A DNA stretch of 53,268 nt from Lachnospiraceae bacterium. GTDB lineage: Bacteria; Bacillota; Clostridia; Lachnospirales; Lachnospiraceae. The notes under the pieces are model-generated. The model was given only the letters and a program-made list of their open reading frames with translations, did not search any database and was not told where the DNA came from. A program made the position numbers and the translations under genes. Positions 42,865 to 51,221 of this stretch are shown here, piece after piece. Each line of letters starts with the position of its first letter. Within the stretch, counting starts at the first letter, position 1. The DNA lies in assembly GCA_030524665.1 (NCBI GenBank), contig JAUNGL010000004.1, positions 2,957 to 56,224 on the forward strand. Direction: 5' to 3'.

Positions 42865-45267
42865 ATGAGACACGAATTTAGAAAAATTGAGCCGAAGTGG
42901 CAGAAGAAGTGGGATGAAGCAGGGATCTTTCATGCGGTGGATAACGATGCAAGACCGAAATTCTACGGTCTGGTTGAGTTCCCGTATCCGAGCGGTGCAG
43001 GTATGCATGTCGGACATATCAAGGCGTATTCCAGCCTTGAGGTTATTTCCAGAAAGCGCCGTATGGAGGGATATAATGTACTGTTCCCGATCGGATTTGA
43101 TGCATTCGGACTTCCGACGGAGAATTATGCGATCAAGACGGGACAGCATCCGAGAAAGATTACCGATGACAATATTGTGAAGTTTACGAACCAGCTGAAG
43201 AAGGTCGGATTTTCTTTTGACTGGGACAGAGTGATCGATACGACTGATGAGGATTATTATAAGTGGACGCAGTGGATTTTCCTGAAAATGTTCGATGCGG
43301 GACTGGTGTTCCGTGATACGGCACTGGTAAATTACTGCCCGTCTTGTAAGGTAGTTCTTTCCAATGAGGACAGTCAGGGAGGCAAGTGCGATATCTGTCA
43401 CAGCGATATCGTTCAGAAATCCAAGGCTGTGTGGTATCTGAGAATCACTGAGTATGCGGATAAGCTTCTGCAGGGGCTGGATACGGTGGACTATCTGCCG
43501 AATATCCGTCAGCAGCAGGTGAACTGGATCGGTAAATCCACCGGTGCGTTTGTGGATTTCAGGCTTGCAGATCAGGATGACAGCTTCCAGATCTATACGA
43601 CACGTCCGGATACGCTGTTCGGAGTGACCTTTATGGTAATCGCGCCGGAACATCCGATGATTGATAAATATGCGTCTGAGATTAAGAACATGGATGCGAT
43701 TGAGGCTTACCGTGAGCAGTGTGCGAAGAAGACAGAGTTTGAGCGTACGCAGCTTGTGAAGGATAAGACTGGTGTGTGCATCGATGGCCTGGCGGCCATC
43801 AATCCGGTGAATGGGAAGAAAGTACCGATCTATATCGCTGACTATGTAATGATGGGCTACGGTACCGGAGCGATTATGGCGGTTCCGGCACATGACAGCC
43901 GTGACTATGAGTTTGCAAAGAAGTTTGGCATTGATATTATTCCGGTTATTGAGGGCGGAAATATTGAGGAAGAAGCGTATGCCGGAGATGGAAAAATGAT
44001 CAACTCTGATTTCCTGAATGGTTATACGAACAAGAAGGACTCGATCCACCGCATGATCGGGGAGCTGGAGAAGCGCGGCATCGGCAAGGCTGGTGTGCAG
44101 TATAAGATGAAAGACTGGGCGTTCAACCGTCAGAGATACTGGGGTGAGCCAATTCCGATTATCCACTGTCCGAAGTGCGGCGTAGTCGGGGTACCGTATG
44201 AAGAGCTTCCGCTTCGTCTGCCGAAGGTAGAGAATTTTGAGCCGGGGCAGGAGGGAGAGTCACCACTCGCGAAGATTGATTCTTTCGTGAACTGTACATG
44301 TCCGAAGTGCGGAGGCGCTGCAAAGCGTGAGACAGACACGATGCCGCAGTGGGCAGGGTCCTCCTGGTACTTCCTGAGATATATTGATCCGAAGAATCCG
44401 GATGCACTGGCTGATCCGGAGAAGCTGAACTACTGGATGCCGGTAGACTGGTACAACGGCGGTATGGAGCATGTCACGAGACATATGATCTACTCCCGCT
44501 TCTGGCATCATTTCCTGTATGATATCGGTGCAGTAAATACACCGGAGCCGTATGCGAAGAGAACCGCACAGGGACTGATCCTCGGACCGGACGGCGACAA
44601 GATGAGTAAGTCTAAGGGCAATGTCGTAGACCCTCTGGATGTGGTGGAAGAGTACGGCGCCGATGTACTCCGTACCTATGTCCTGTTCATGGGTGATTAC
44701 GGTGCGGCTACCCCGTGGAGCGAGAATTCCGTGAAGGGCTGCAAGCGTTTCCTGGAGCGTGTGGCAGGACTCACCGACCTCGTATCAGGAGAAGGCGTGA
44801 CAGACGGACTGGAATCTGCATTCCACAAGACCATCAAGAAGGTATCAAGCGACTTTGAGGAAACGAAGTTCAATACGGCAATCGCGGCCATGATGGGACT
44901 TCTGAATGATATCTATGCCAAGGGCTCTCTGACGAAGGATGAGCTGGTGACCTTCATCAAGCTTCTCTGCCCGGTCGCACCGCATGTATGTGAGGAGATC
45001 TGGGAGCAGCTTGGAGGGGAAGGCTTCCTGTCCATGGCTTCCTGGCCGAAATACGAGGAGAGCAAGACCATTGACGCAACCGTAGAGCTGGGCGTACAGA
45101 TTAATGGTAAGGTGAGAAGTGCCGTAGCATTCCCGGCAGGCTGCCCGAAGGAAGAGGCGATCAGCATCGCGCTGGCCGATGAAAAGATCAAGGCACTTGT
45201 GGAGGGCAAGAAGATTGTCAAGGAAATCTATGTGCCGAATAAGATTGTGAATCTGGTAGTGAAATAA
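42865..45267 (+). CDS. leuS: Leucyl-tRNA synthetase
   Basis: It is a class I synthetase that charges tRNA-Leu. The HIGH-type motif appears as HVGH at about residues 47-50 and KMSKS at about 579-583. Cysteine pairs CPSC...CDICH (about 159-182) and CPKC...CPKC (about 434-478) are zinc-ribbon-like. The connective editing domain contains TTRPDTLFGVTF and AVPAHDSRD. I set the start at ATG 42865, which gives the usual 800 residues; the frame is open upstream to 42778 without family-like sequence. GTGGAGACGG upstream is a modest ribosome binding site. Confidence 0.97.
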   Translation: MRHEFRKIEPKWQKKWDEAGIFHAVDNDARPKFYGLVEFPYPSGAGMHVGHIKAYSSLEVISRKRRMEGYNVLFPIGFDAFGLPTENYAIKTGQHPRKITDDNIVKFTNQLKKVGFSFDWDRVIDTTDEDYYKWTQWIFLKMFDAGLVFRDTALVNYCPSCKVVLSNEDSQGGKCDICHSDIVQKSKAVWYLRITEYADKLLQGLDTVDYLPNIRQQQVNWIGKSTGAFVDFRLADQDDSFQIYTTRPDTLFGVTFMVIAPEHPMIDKYASEIKNMDAIEAYREQCAKKTEFERTQLVKDKTGVCIDGLAAINPVNGKKVPIYIADYVMMGYGTGAIMAVPAHDSRDYEFAKKFGIDIIPVIEGGNIEEEAYAGDGKMINSDFLNGYTNKKDSIHRMIGELEKRGIGKAGVQYKMKDWAFNRQRYWGEPIPIIHCPKCGVVGVPYEELPLRLPKVENFEPGQEGESPLAKIDSFVNCTCPKCGGAAKRETDTMPQWAGSSWYFLRYIDPKNPDALADPEKLNYWMPVDWYNGGMEHVTRHMIYSRFWHHFLYDIGAVNTPEPYAKRTAQGLILGPDGDKMSKSKGNVVDPLDVVEEYGADVLRTYVLFMGDYGAATPWSENSVKGCKRFLERVAGLTDLVSGEGVTDGLESAFHKTIKKVSSDFEETKFNTAIAAMMGLLNDIYAKGSLTKDELVTFIKLLCPVAPHVCEEIWEQLGGEGFLSMASWPKYEESKTIDATVELGVQINGKVRSAVAFPAGCPKEEAISIALADEKIKALVEGKKIVKEIYVPNKIVNLVVK

Positions 45268-45274
45268 TCCTATG

Positions 45275-45307
45275 GCTCCTCTGCAGAGTACTGCAGGGGA
45301 GCTTTTT
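45275..45307 (+). terminator. Terminator of leuS
   Basis: A 12-bp stem (45275-45286/45291-45302, one G-U pair) with AGTA loop is followed by TTTTTG. Further inverted repeats follow downstream (CTCATAG...CTATGAG near 45310-45343, CCGCGAG...CTCGCGG near 45356-45384). Confidence 0.92.
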
Positions 45308-45436
45308 GTCTCATAGAAAATTCCTCCAGATTTCCTATGAGATAAAAAACGCTCCGCGAGAATCCTTTTTTGTTGCTCGCGGGTCTGCGGCTTGCATGGC
45401 TTATAGCTGAATAGTAATAAAAATGTAAAAAAGTGA

Positions 45437-45465
45437 TTGACAAACCGCAGATTCCATGATATAAA
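45437..45465 (+). promoter_or_regulatory. Promoter of the tRNA-Trp gene
   Basis: A perfect TTGACA (45437-45442), a 17-base spacer and TATAAA (45460-45465) place the start of transcription about 15 bases before the mature tRNA. Confidence 0.82.
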
Positions 45466-45486
45466 TAACGAGTGAGTTAATCACGA

Positions 45487-45557
45487 AGGGGTTTGGTCAA
45501 GTGGTATGACAGGAGTCTCCAAAACTCTTAGTGGGAGTTCGATTCTCTCAACCCCTG
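45487..45557 (+). tRNA. tRNA-Trp (anticodon CCA)
   Basis: A complete cloverleaf can be drawn. The acceptor is AGGGGTT/AACCCCT, and the D stem GTC/GAC has loop AAGTGGTAT. The anticodon stem is GGAGT/ACTCT with loop CTCCAAA (anticodon CCA at 45519-45521). A four-base variable region follows, then T stem GGGAG/CTCTC with loop TTCGATT. The discriminator base is G, as expected for tRNA-Trp. The 3' CCA is not encoded. It has its own promoter and terminator. Confidence 0.95.
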
Positions 45558-45560
45558 TGG

Positions 45561-45613
45561 ATAAAGTATCTGGTATGTCTTAAGATAGAGGCTTTCAGAT
45601 ACTTTATTTTTTT
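45561..45613 (+). terminator. Terminator of the tRNA-Trp unit
   Basis: ATAAAGTATCTG (45561-45572) pairs perfectly with CAGATACTTTAT (45596-45607), followed by six further T. It begins four bases after the tRNA. Confidence 0.9.
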
Positions 45614-45648
45614 GTCCGCAGAAAAGAAATCAGAAGGGAAAGGAATTT

Positions 45649-46644
45649 ATGATGAAGCGTATTCTTGTGATAGCCACCGGAGGCACGATTGCATCCAGGT
45701 CGGGAAGGGACGGGCTGGTGCCGGAGATTCCTCTGGAGCAGCTTCTGAATTATGTGCCGCAGATCCGCGAGCAGTGCGAACTGGAAGCGGTGCAGATTAT
45801 GAATCTCGACAGTACAAACATGCAGCCGTCTGACTGGCTGAAGATTGCGGAGACGATCCGGGAACGGTATGACAGCTTTGATGGTTTCATCGTGCTTCAC
45901 GGAACAGATACGATGGCGTACACGGCGGCAGCGCTCTCGTATCTTTTACAGAACAGCCGCAAACCGATCGTACTGACCGGGGCACAGAAACCGATCGATC
46001 AGGATATTTCGGATGCGAAGGGAAATGTGATCCAGAGCGTGCTTTATGCCTGTGATGACCGGGCGAGCGATGTGAATTTTGTATTTAACGGTGAGGTGAT
46101 TGCCGGGACACGCGGGCGGAAGGTGCGCACGAAGAGTTTCAATGCGTTTTCCAGCGTGGATTTTCCTCATAAGGCAGTGATCCGGGAAAACAGGGTGATC
46201 CATTATATTGAGAGCAGGCTTTCGGGAGAACTCCGGACGTATGACCGGTTGAACGAAAAGGTGGTCGTACTGCGGCTGATTCCGGGGCTGCATGCGGATA
46301 TTCTGGAGTATCTCGGGGAACACTATGATGCAGTGGTAATAGAAGGCTTTGGAATCGGAGGGATACCGAATACGGAGGAGATGCGCTTTCTGCCATATAT
46401 CACCGGATTGCTTGACCGGGGAGTGACCGTGGTTGTGACCACACAGGTTCCGATGGAAGGCAGTGATTTGAATGTGTATGAGGTGGGGCGTCTCTTCAAG
46501 AGAGATGAACGGCTGCTGGAGGCATACAATATGACACTGGAGGCCATTGTGACAAAGCTGATGTGGATTCTGGGACAGACACGGGAAACGGCAGAGATCA
46601 GGCAGATGTTTTATCAGGAAATTAATTTCGATTTATATCAGTAA
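45649..46644 (+). CDS. ansA: L-asparaginase, type I (cytoplasmic)
   Basis: It hydrolyses asparagine to aspartate and ammonia. The two catalytic Thr regions are visible: ATGGTIAS at about residues 9-16 and HGTDTMAYTA at about 85-94. GAQKPIDQDISDAKGN near 113 fits the short type I enzymes. There is no signal peptide, so it is cytoplasmic. The length of 331 residues is normal. Two consecutive ATG codons begin the gene after GGGAAAGGAATTT. It has only 35 bases between it and the tRNA terminator and no obvious promoter of its own. Confidence 0.94.
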   Translation: MMKRILVIATGGTIASRSGRDGLVPEIPLEQLLNYVPQIREQCELEAVQIMNLDSTNMQPSDWLKIAETIRERYDSFDGFIVLHGTDTMAYTAAALSYLLQNSRKPIVLTGAQKPIDQDISDAKGNVIQSVLYACDDRASDVNFVFNGEVIAGTRGRKVRTKSFNAFSSVDFPHKAVIRENRVIHYIESRLSGELRTYDRLNEKVVVLRLIPGLHADILEYLGEHYDAVVIEGFGIGGIPNTEEMRFLPYITGLLDRGVTVVVTTQVPMEGSDLNVYEVGRLFKRDERLLEAYNMTLEAIVTKLMWILGQTRETAEIRQMFYQEINFDLYQ

Positions 46645-46728
46645 CAGATCACAGGATAGTATGGGATCTGTCAGAGCAGTACTGCTTCGGCAAATCAATT
46701 AAAACTTAAGCTTAAAAATTCAGTTTAT

Positions 46729-46769
46729 CCGCACCTGCAGTTTGAATAATTGCGGTGCGGAATCTTTTT
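46729..46769 (+). terminator. Terminator of ansA
   Basis: CCGCACC (46729-46735) pairs with GGTGCGG (46754-46760); the stem extends by four pairs past one bulge, and AATCTTTTT follows. Confidence 0.82.
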
Positions 46770-46846
46770 ACGGAAAGAAAATCCCTCTGATATTTAGAAA
46801 AATTGAAAAAAATGGAATAATTCTGCGTTGGAATCTCGGATAGTCA

Positions 46847-46875
46847 TTGACAAAATCACGGGAAATCAGTATATT
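46847..46875 (+). promoter_or_regulatory. Promoter of the opp operon
   Basis: A perfect TTGACA (46847-46852), a 17-base spacer and TATATT (46870-46875) lie about 295 bases before oppB. Confidence 0.8.
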
Positions 46876-47169
46876 AAGTACTGGATGTCTCCGCACGGTG
46901 GACATGTGTAAGCGTTGGTAACTATTTCATATCGATTCTGTGGTTTAGGTGTGGTAAAGTATAGGCAGCTGCTTCGGCAGCCGTTCTCCGAAAGTATCGT
47001 ACGGCCGGGGAATGTAAGCCATAGTGCCAGACAGCCGGATACTGATCCTCAGAGAACAGGTGAGAGTATATTTGAAAAATGGCTGTATGCGTACGGTGAT
47101 TTTTCAGATATTCTCCGGAGAATGATATGAGTGAGGTTATTAAGAAAGAACAAAGGAGAGTGATTCATT

Positions 47170-48081
47170 TTGGCTAAGTATGTGGTAAAGAGAATATTAC
47201 TTGCCATCGTAACGGTATTCATTATCTGTGCCATTACGTTTTTTGCAATGAATGCCATACCGGGAGGACCTTTCAGTTCAGAAAAGGCACTCAGCCCGGA
47301 GGTAGAGAAGGTTCTGATGGAACGTTTTAATCTGGATAAGCCAGTGACGACACAGTTTGTACTGTACATGAAACAGCTTGCGCACGGTGATTTCGGTGTT
47401 TCCATTAAGACAGGACGAGATATTGCAACAACGGTTTTTGATTCGTTCAAGGTATCTGCGAGACTTGGAGGAATGGCAGCGCTGGTAGCGCTCATCTGTG
47501 GGCTGGTACTCGGCAGTATTGCCGCATTGACGAGAAACCACTGGCCGGACCGCCTGATTATTTTCTTTTCCACACTGGCTACGGCGGTACCGAGCTTCGT
47601 GCTCGCGACGCTGCTTCTGCTTGTGTTCTGTATCCAGCTTGGCTGGTTCCCGGTATTCAGCACGAGCAATCAGAATTACGTGCTTCCGGTGATTTCACTT
47701 GCGATGTATCCGATGGCGTATATCACACGTCTGACCAAGACGAGTATGCTGGATGCGCTCGGACAGGATTATGTGCGTACCGCACGCGCGAAGGGCGTTC
47801 CGCAGGTTAAGGTAATTTTCAAGCATGCGCTCAGAAATGCACTGATTCCGGTTATCACATACGTAGGGCCGATGCTTGCTTTTATTCTGACCGGAAGCCT
47901 GGTTGTTGAAAATATTTTCACGATCGGAGGTCTTGGCGCCAAATTTGTCACAGGTATTACAACGAGAGATTACCCGATGATTATGGCAACGACGATTTTC
48001 CTTGCGACATTGATGGTTGCCCTGAACCTGATCAGTGACCTTGTCTACAAGCTGGTAGACCCGAGAATTACGTTTGAATAG
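47170..48081 (+). CDS. oppB: Oligopeptide ABC transporter permease OppB
   Basis: It is a membrane permease of the Opp/Dpp peptide importer, 303 residues with six predicted helices. The start AKYVVKRILLAIVTVFIICAITF and the motif MNAIPGGPF are typical of OppB/DppB. The ATPase-docking loop is seen as LGQDYVRTARAKGVPQVKVIFKHALRNALIPV. It uses a TTG start at 47170, 11 bases after AGGAG; no better start exists in frame. The next gene begins after 14 bases. Confidence 0.95.
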   Translation: MAKYVVKRILLAIVTVFIICAITFFAMNAIPGGPFSSEKALSPEVEKVLMERFNLDKPVTTQFVLYMKQLAHGDFGVSIKTGRDIATTVFDSFKVSARLGGMAALVALICGLVLGSIAALTRNHWPDRLIIFFSTLATAVPSFVLATLLLLVFCIQLGWFPVFSTSNQNYVLPVISLAMYPMAYITRLTKTSMLDALGQDYVRTARAKGVPQVKVIFKHALRNALIPVITYVGPMLAFILTGSLVVENIFTIGGLGAKFVTGITTRDYPMIMATTIFLATLMVALNLISDLVYKLVDPRITFE

Positions 48082-48095
48082 GAGGAATGAGCATA

Positions 48096-49169
48096 ATGGC
48101 AAATGAAAAAGATGCTCTGAAGAAGAATCCTCTCAGCGCGCAGATCGATCTTTCCAAATTTGAGCTTGCTACGGATGAGGAAAAAGCGCAGCAGGAGGTA
48201 ATGAGTGAATCCACAACCTTTTTTAAGGATGGTATGCGCAAGCTGATGAAGAATCCGCTGGCGGTTGGAAGTATTATCGTTCTGGTCATTATTATTCTGA
48301 CTTCGACGATCGGGCCGATGGTGATTCCTTATGGATATGAGGAAATGATTTCGGTGAACGGAAGACGTGACAAGACGGCCAAGAACCTGATGCCGTTTAC
48401 CTGGTCCAAGAATGAGCAGAAATATATTGACGAGGGCGGAGAGCTGTTCCCGCATATTCTCGGTACGGACGAGCAGTGCCGTGATTACTTTGTACGTATT
48501 CTGTATGGGACAAGAGTTTCGCTGGGCGTCGGATTTTTCGCGGCGATTCTTGTATTGATTATAGGGCTGATATACGGAAGTATATCCGGATATGTAGGAG
48601 GGCGGGTCGATTTGATTATGATGCGTATTGTCGACATCATATACTCGCTGCCCGACATGCTGATGGTCATCCTTCTGTCAGTCGTCCTGAAACAGACGCT
48701 GGCGCCTTTGATTCAGGGGACTGTCTTTGCACGTCTGGGTGTTAACATGATTTCGCTGTTTGTCGTATTCGGACTGCTGTACTGGGTTGGTATGGCGCGC
48801 CTGGTGAGAGGACAGATTCTGTCGATCAAAGAGAATGAATACGTGCTCGCAGCACGTTCCATCGGTGCGAAGCCGGGCAGAATTATCAAGAAGCATATCC
48901 TGCCGAACTGCCTGAGTGTTATCATTATTTCAACTGCACTGCAGATTCCGTCGGCGATCTTCACGGAGAGCTTCCTGAGCTTCGTCGGACTTGGCGTACA
49001 GGCGCCGATGCCGTCGCTTGGTTCTCTGGCAAACGCAGCACGTGATGGTATGCAGAGCTACCCGCACAAGCTGGTGCTTCCGGCACTTGTGATCTGCCTG
49101 CTCGTGCTTTCGTTCAACCTGCTGGGCGACGGACTGCGCGATGCATTTGACCCGAAACTGAGGAGGTAA
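48096..49169 (+). CDS. oppC: Oligopeptide ABC transporter permease OppC
   Basis: It is the second permease, 357 residues. A charged N-terminal stretch of about 60 residues precedes the first helix (PLAVGSIIVLVIIILTSTIGPM). A soluble loop of about 70 residues follows, then five further helices and the docking loop ENEYVLAARSIGAKPGRIIKKHILPNC. ATG 48096 is ten bases from GGAGG; an in-frame ATG at 48087 is only one base from it. The C-terminus LLGDGLRDAFDPKLRR is characteristic of OppC. Confidence 0.95.
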   Translation: MANEKDALKKNPLSAQIDLSKFELATDEEKAQQEVMSESTTFFKDGMRKLMKNPLAVGSIIVLVIIILTSTIGPMVIPYGYEEMISVNGRRDKTAKNLMPFTWSKNEQKYIDEGGELFPHILGTDEQCRDYFVRILYGTRVSLGVGFFAAILVLIIGLIYGSISGYVGGRVDLIMMRIVDIIYSLPDMLMVILLSVVLKQTLAPLIQGTVFARLGVNMISLFVVFGLLYWVGMARLVRGQILSIKENEYVLAARSIGAKPGRIIKKHILPNCLSVIIISTALQIPSAIFTESFLSFVGLGVQAPMPSLGSLANAARDGMQSYPHKLVLPALVICLLVLSFNLLGDGLRDAFDPKLRR

Positions 49170-49173
49170 TGAG

Positions 49174-50190
49174 ATGAGCACAAATAACAGTGAATATATA
49201 CTGGAGGTCAACGACCTTCACACCTCGTTTTTTACAGATTCCGGTGAGGTGAAAGCAGTAAACGGCGTGACATTTAACCTCAGGCCGGGCGAGATTATGG
49301 GTATCGTAGGAGAGTCCGGCTCCGGGAAAAGTGTGACAGCCTATTCTATCATGCAGATTCTGGCTGATACCGGAAGAATTACAGGCGGTGAGGTCTTGTT
49401 CCGCGGCGAGGATCTTTCCAAATGGAACAAAAAGCAGATGGCGAGCTTCCGCGGCAAGCACTGCAGTATTATTTTCCAGGATCCGATGACGAGTCTGAAC
49501 CCGGTCTTTACGATCGGAAGCCAGTTGATGGAAGCGATTCTGCTCCATACGGACAAGACAAAGCAGGAAGCAAAAGCGCGTGCCATTGAGATGCTGGAGC
49601 TGGTAGGTGTGAATGAGCCGACCAAGCGTATCAGGCAGTACCCGTATGAGCTGTCCGGAGGAATGCGTCAGCGTGTCATGATTGCAATGGCACTGGCCTG
49701 TGAACCGGATATCCTGATTGCCGATGAGCCGACGACTGCTCTGGATGTTACGATCCAGGCGCAGATTCTGGAGCTGATGCAGGACCTGCAGAAACGTCTT
49801 GGAATGGCGATTATTATGGTAACACATGACCTCGGTGTCATTGCCGATATGTGCGACAAGATCATTGTCATGTACGGCGGAAGTATTTGTGAACGCGGTA
49901 CGGCAGATGATATTTTCTATTCACCGAGCCATGAATATACAAAAGGACTGCTCCGCTCGATTCCGAATGTGAATAACAGCAAGGAGCGTCTGGTTCCGAT
50001 CAGCGGAACACCGATTAACCTGCTGAACATGCCGAAGGGCTGTGCATTCTGCAGCCGCTGCGACAGCGCAATGAAAATCTGTCTGGAACAGAAGCCGGAG
50101 GAACTGTCCCTGAGTGATACGCATAAGGCTTCCTGCTGGATGAATGTGAAGCAGATGATGGAAAAACGGCCAGGAGGTGCAAAAGCGTGA
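49174..50190 (+). CDS. oppD: Oligopeptide ABC transporter ATPase OppD
   Basis: It is an ABC ATPase powering peptide import. Walker A GESGSGKS is near residues 46-53, the signature [15 protein letters not shown] near 161 and Walker [13 protein letters not shown] near 181. The C-terminal oligopeptide-transporter region carries [15 protein letters not shown], a cysteine cluster like the iron-sulfur site described for DppD. The length of 338 residues is normal. ATG follows AGGAGG of the oppC end, and the stop overlaps the start of oppF by four bases. Confidence 0.96.
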   Translation: MSTNNSEYILEVNDLHTSFFTDSGEVKAVNGVTFNLRPGEIMGIVGESGSGKSVTAYSIMQILADTGRITGGEVLFRGEDLSKWNKKQMASFRGKHCSIIFQDPMTSLNPVFTIGSQLMEAILLHTDKTKQEAKARAIEMLELVGVNEPTKRIRQYPYELSGGMRQRVMIAMALACEPDILIADEPTTALDVTIQAQILELMQDLQKRLGMAIIMVTHDLGVIADMCDKIIVMYGGSICERGTADDIFYSPSHEYTKGLLRSIPNVNNSKERLVPISGTPINLLNMPKGCAFCSRCDSAMKICLEQKPEELSLSDTHKASCWMNVKQMMEKRPGGAKA

Positions 50191-51149
50191 GCAGTGAATA
50201 TCTCGTAGAAGTCAAAGATTTGAAACAGTATTTCCCGGTCAGCACGGGATTCATGAAAAAAACATATCTGAAGGCAGTCGACGGCGTATCCTTTGCGATC
50301 AAGCCGGGTGAGACACTCGGTCTGGTAGGTGAGTCCGGCTGTGGTAAGACGACCGTGGGACGTACCCTGCTCCGGCTGTACGAGCCGACATCAGGAGAGG
50401 TCCTGTTCAATGGAGAGCCGGTGACGAATAAAAATATTACGGCTCTGCGCAAAGAGATGCAGATGGTGTTCCAGGATCCGTATTCTTCTCTGAATCCGCG
50501 TATGACGGTTGAGGATATTATCGGAGAGCCTCTTGACGTACACAAGCTGTATAGTTCCAGAGCCGAGCGCCGTGATAAGATTCTCCATTTGATGGAGCTG
50601 GTGGGACTGAATGCGGAACACGCCACACGTTATGCGCATGAGTTTTCCGGCGGACAGCGTCAGCGTATCGGTATTGCCCGTGCACTTGCGGTAAATCCGA
50701 AATTCATCGTCTGTGATGAGCCGGTCAGTGCGCTGGACGTTTCGATTCAGGCACAGGTAGTCAATATGTTCGAAGATCTTCAGGAAAAGCTGGGCGTTGC
50801 ATATCTGTTTATTGCCCATGACCTGCTGATCGTGCGTCACATTTCTGACAGGATTGCGGTGATGTATCTCGGTAAGATCGTAGAGATCGCAGATGCGGAT
50901 GAGCTGAATGAGAATCCGCAGCATCCGTATACGGTATCCCTGTTGAGTGCCGTTCCGATTCCGGATCCGAAGATTACGCGCCAGAGGAAGCGTATCGTAC
51001 TCGAAGGCGATGTGCCGAGTCCGATGAATATGCCGTCCGGATGTGCATTCCGCACACGCTGCCGTTATGCGACAGAAAAGTGTGCTCAGGAATGTCCGAA
51101 ATTGGAAGACAGAGGAAACGGACATTTTGTTGCATGTTGGAATAAATAG
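50187..51149 (+). CDS. oppF: Oligopeptide ABC transporter ATPase OppF
   Basis: It is the second ATPase. Walker [10 protein letters not shown] is near residues 46-54, the signature [15 protein letters not shown] near 153 and Walker [13 protein letters not shown] near 172. The C-terminal [20 protein letters not shown] cysteine cluster is present. It starts with GTG 50187 inside the oppD stop, after CAGGAGGTG. The length of 320 residues is normal. The last codons contain the -35 and spacer of a promoter for oppA. Confidence 0.96.
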   Translation: MSSEYLVEVKDLKQYFPVSTGFMKKTYLKAVDGVSFAIKPGETLGLVGESGCGKTTVGRTLLRLYEPTSGEVLFNGEPVTNKNITALRKEMQMVFQDPYSSLNPRMTVEDIIGEPLDVHKLYSSRAERRDKILHLMELVGLNAEHATRYAHEFSGGQRQRIGIARALAVNPKFIVCDEPVSALDVSIQAQVVNMFEDLQEKLGVAYLFIAHDLLIVRHISDRIAVMYLGKIVEIADADELNENPQHPYTVSLLSAVPIPDPKITRQRKRIVLEGDVPSPMNMPSGCAFRTRCRYATEKCAQECPKLEDRGNGHFVACWNK

Positions 51150-51158
51150 TGGTATAAT
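51130..51158 (+). promoter_or_regulatory. Separate promoter for oppA
   Basis: TTGCAT (51130-51135, inside oppF), a 17-base spacer and a perfect TATAAT (51153-51158) would give extra transcription of oppA. A small stem AGGGA/TCCCT (51175-51187) followed by TTTT lies in the leader. Confidence 0.7.
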
Positions 51159-51221
51159 CCAGAAAGAGTTTTTCAGGGACAATCCCTTTTAAACTAATAT
51201 ATTATATATGGAGGTAGGATT

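Larger units (their letters stand above)
46645..47169 (+). other. Gap between ansA and oppB: terminator, promoter and a 290-nt structured leader
   Basis: After the ansA terminator and the opp promoter, the leader (about 46882-47169) contains a UUCG-tetraloop hairpin GCTGC/GCAGC (46968-46981). It also has GTTCTC and GAGAAC about 90 bases apart and a perfect 14-base palindrome ATTCTCCGGAGAAT (47110-47123). A 16-codon ORF (47127-47177) starts ATGAGTGAGG and its stop overlaps the first codons of oppB. The ORF at 46915-47130 looks spurious. Confidence 0.5.

Noticed and set aside
46915-47130. 71-codon ORF in the opp leader
   Set aside because: It has no ribosome binding site and an irregular composition; it overlaps the palindrome and hairpins of the leader.
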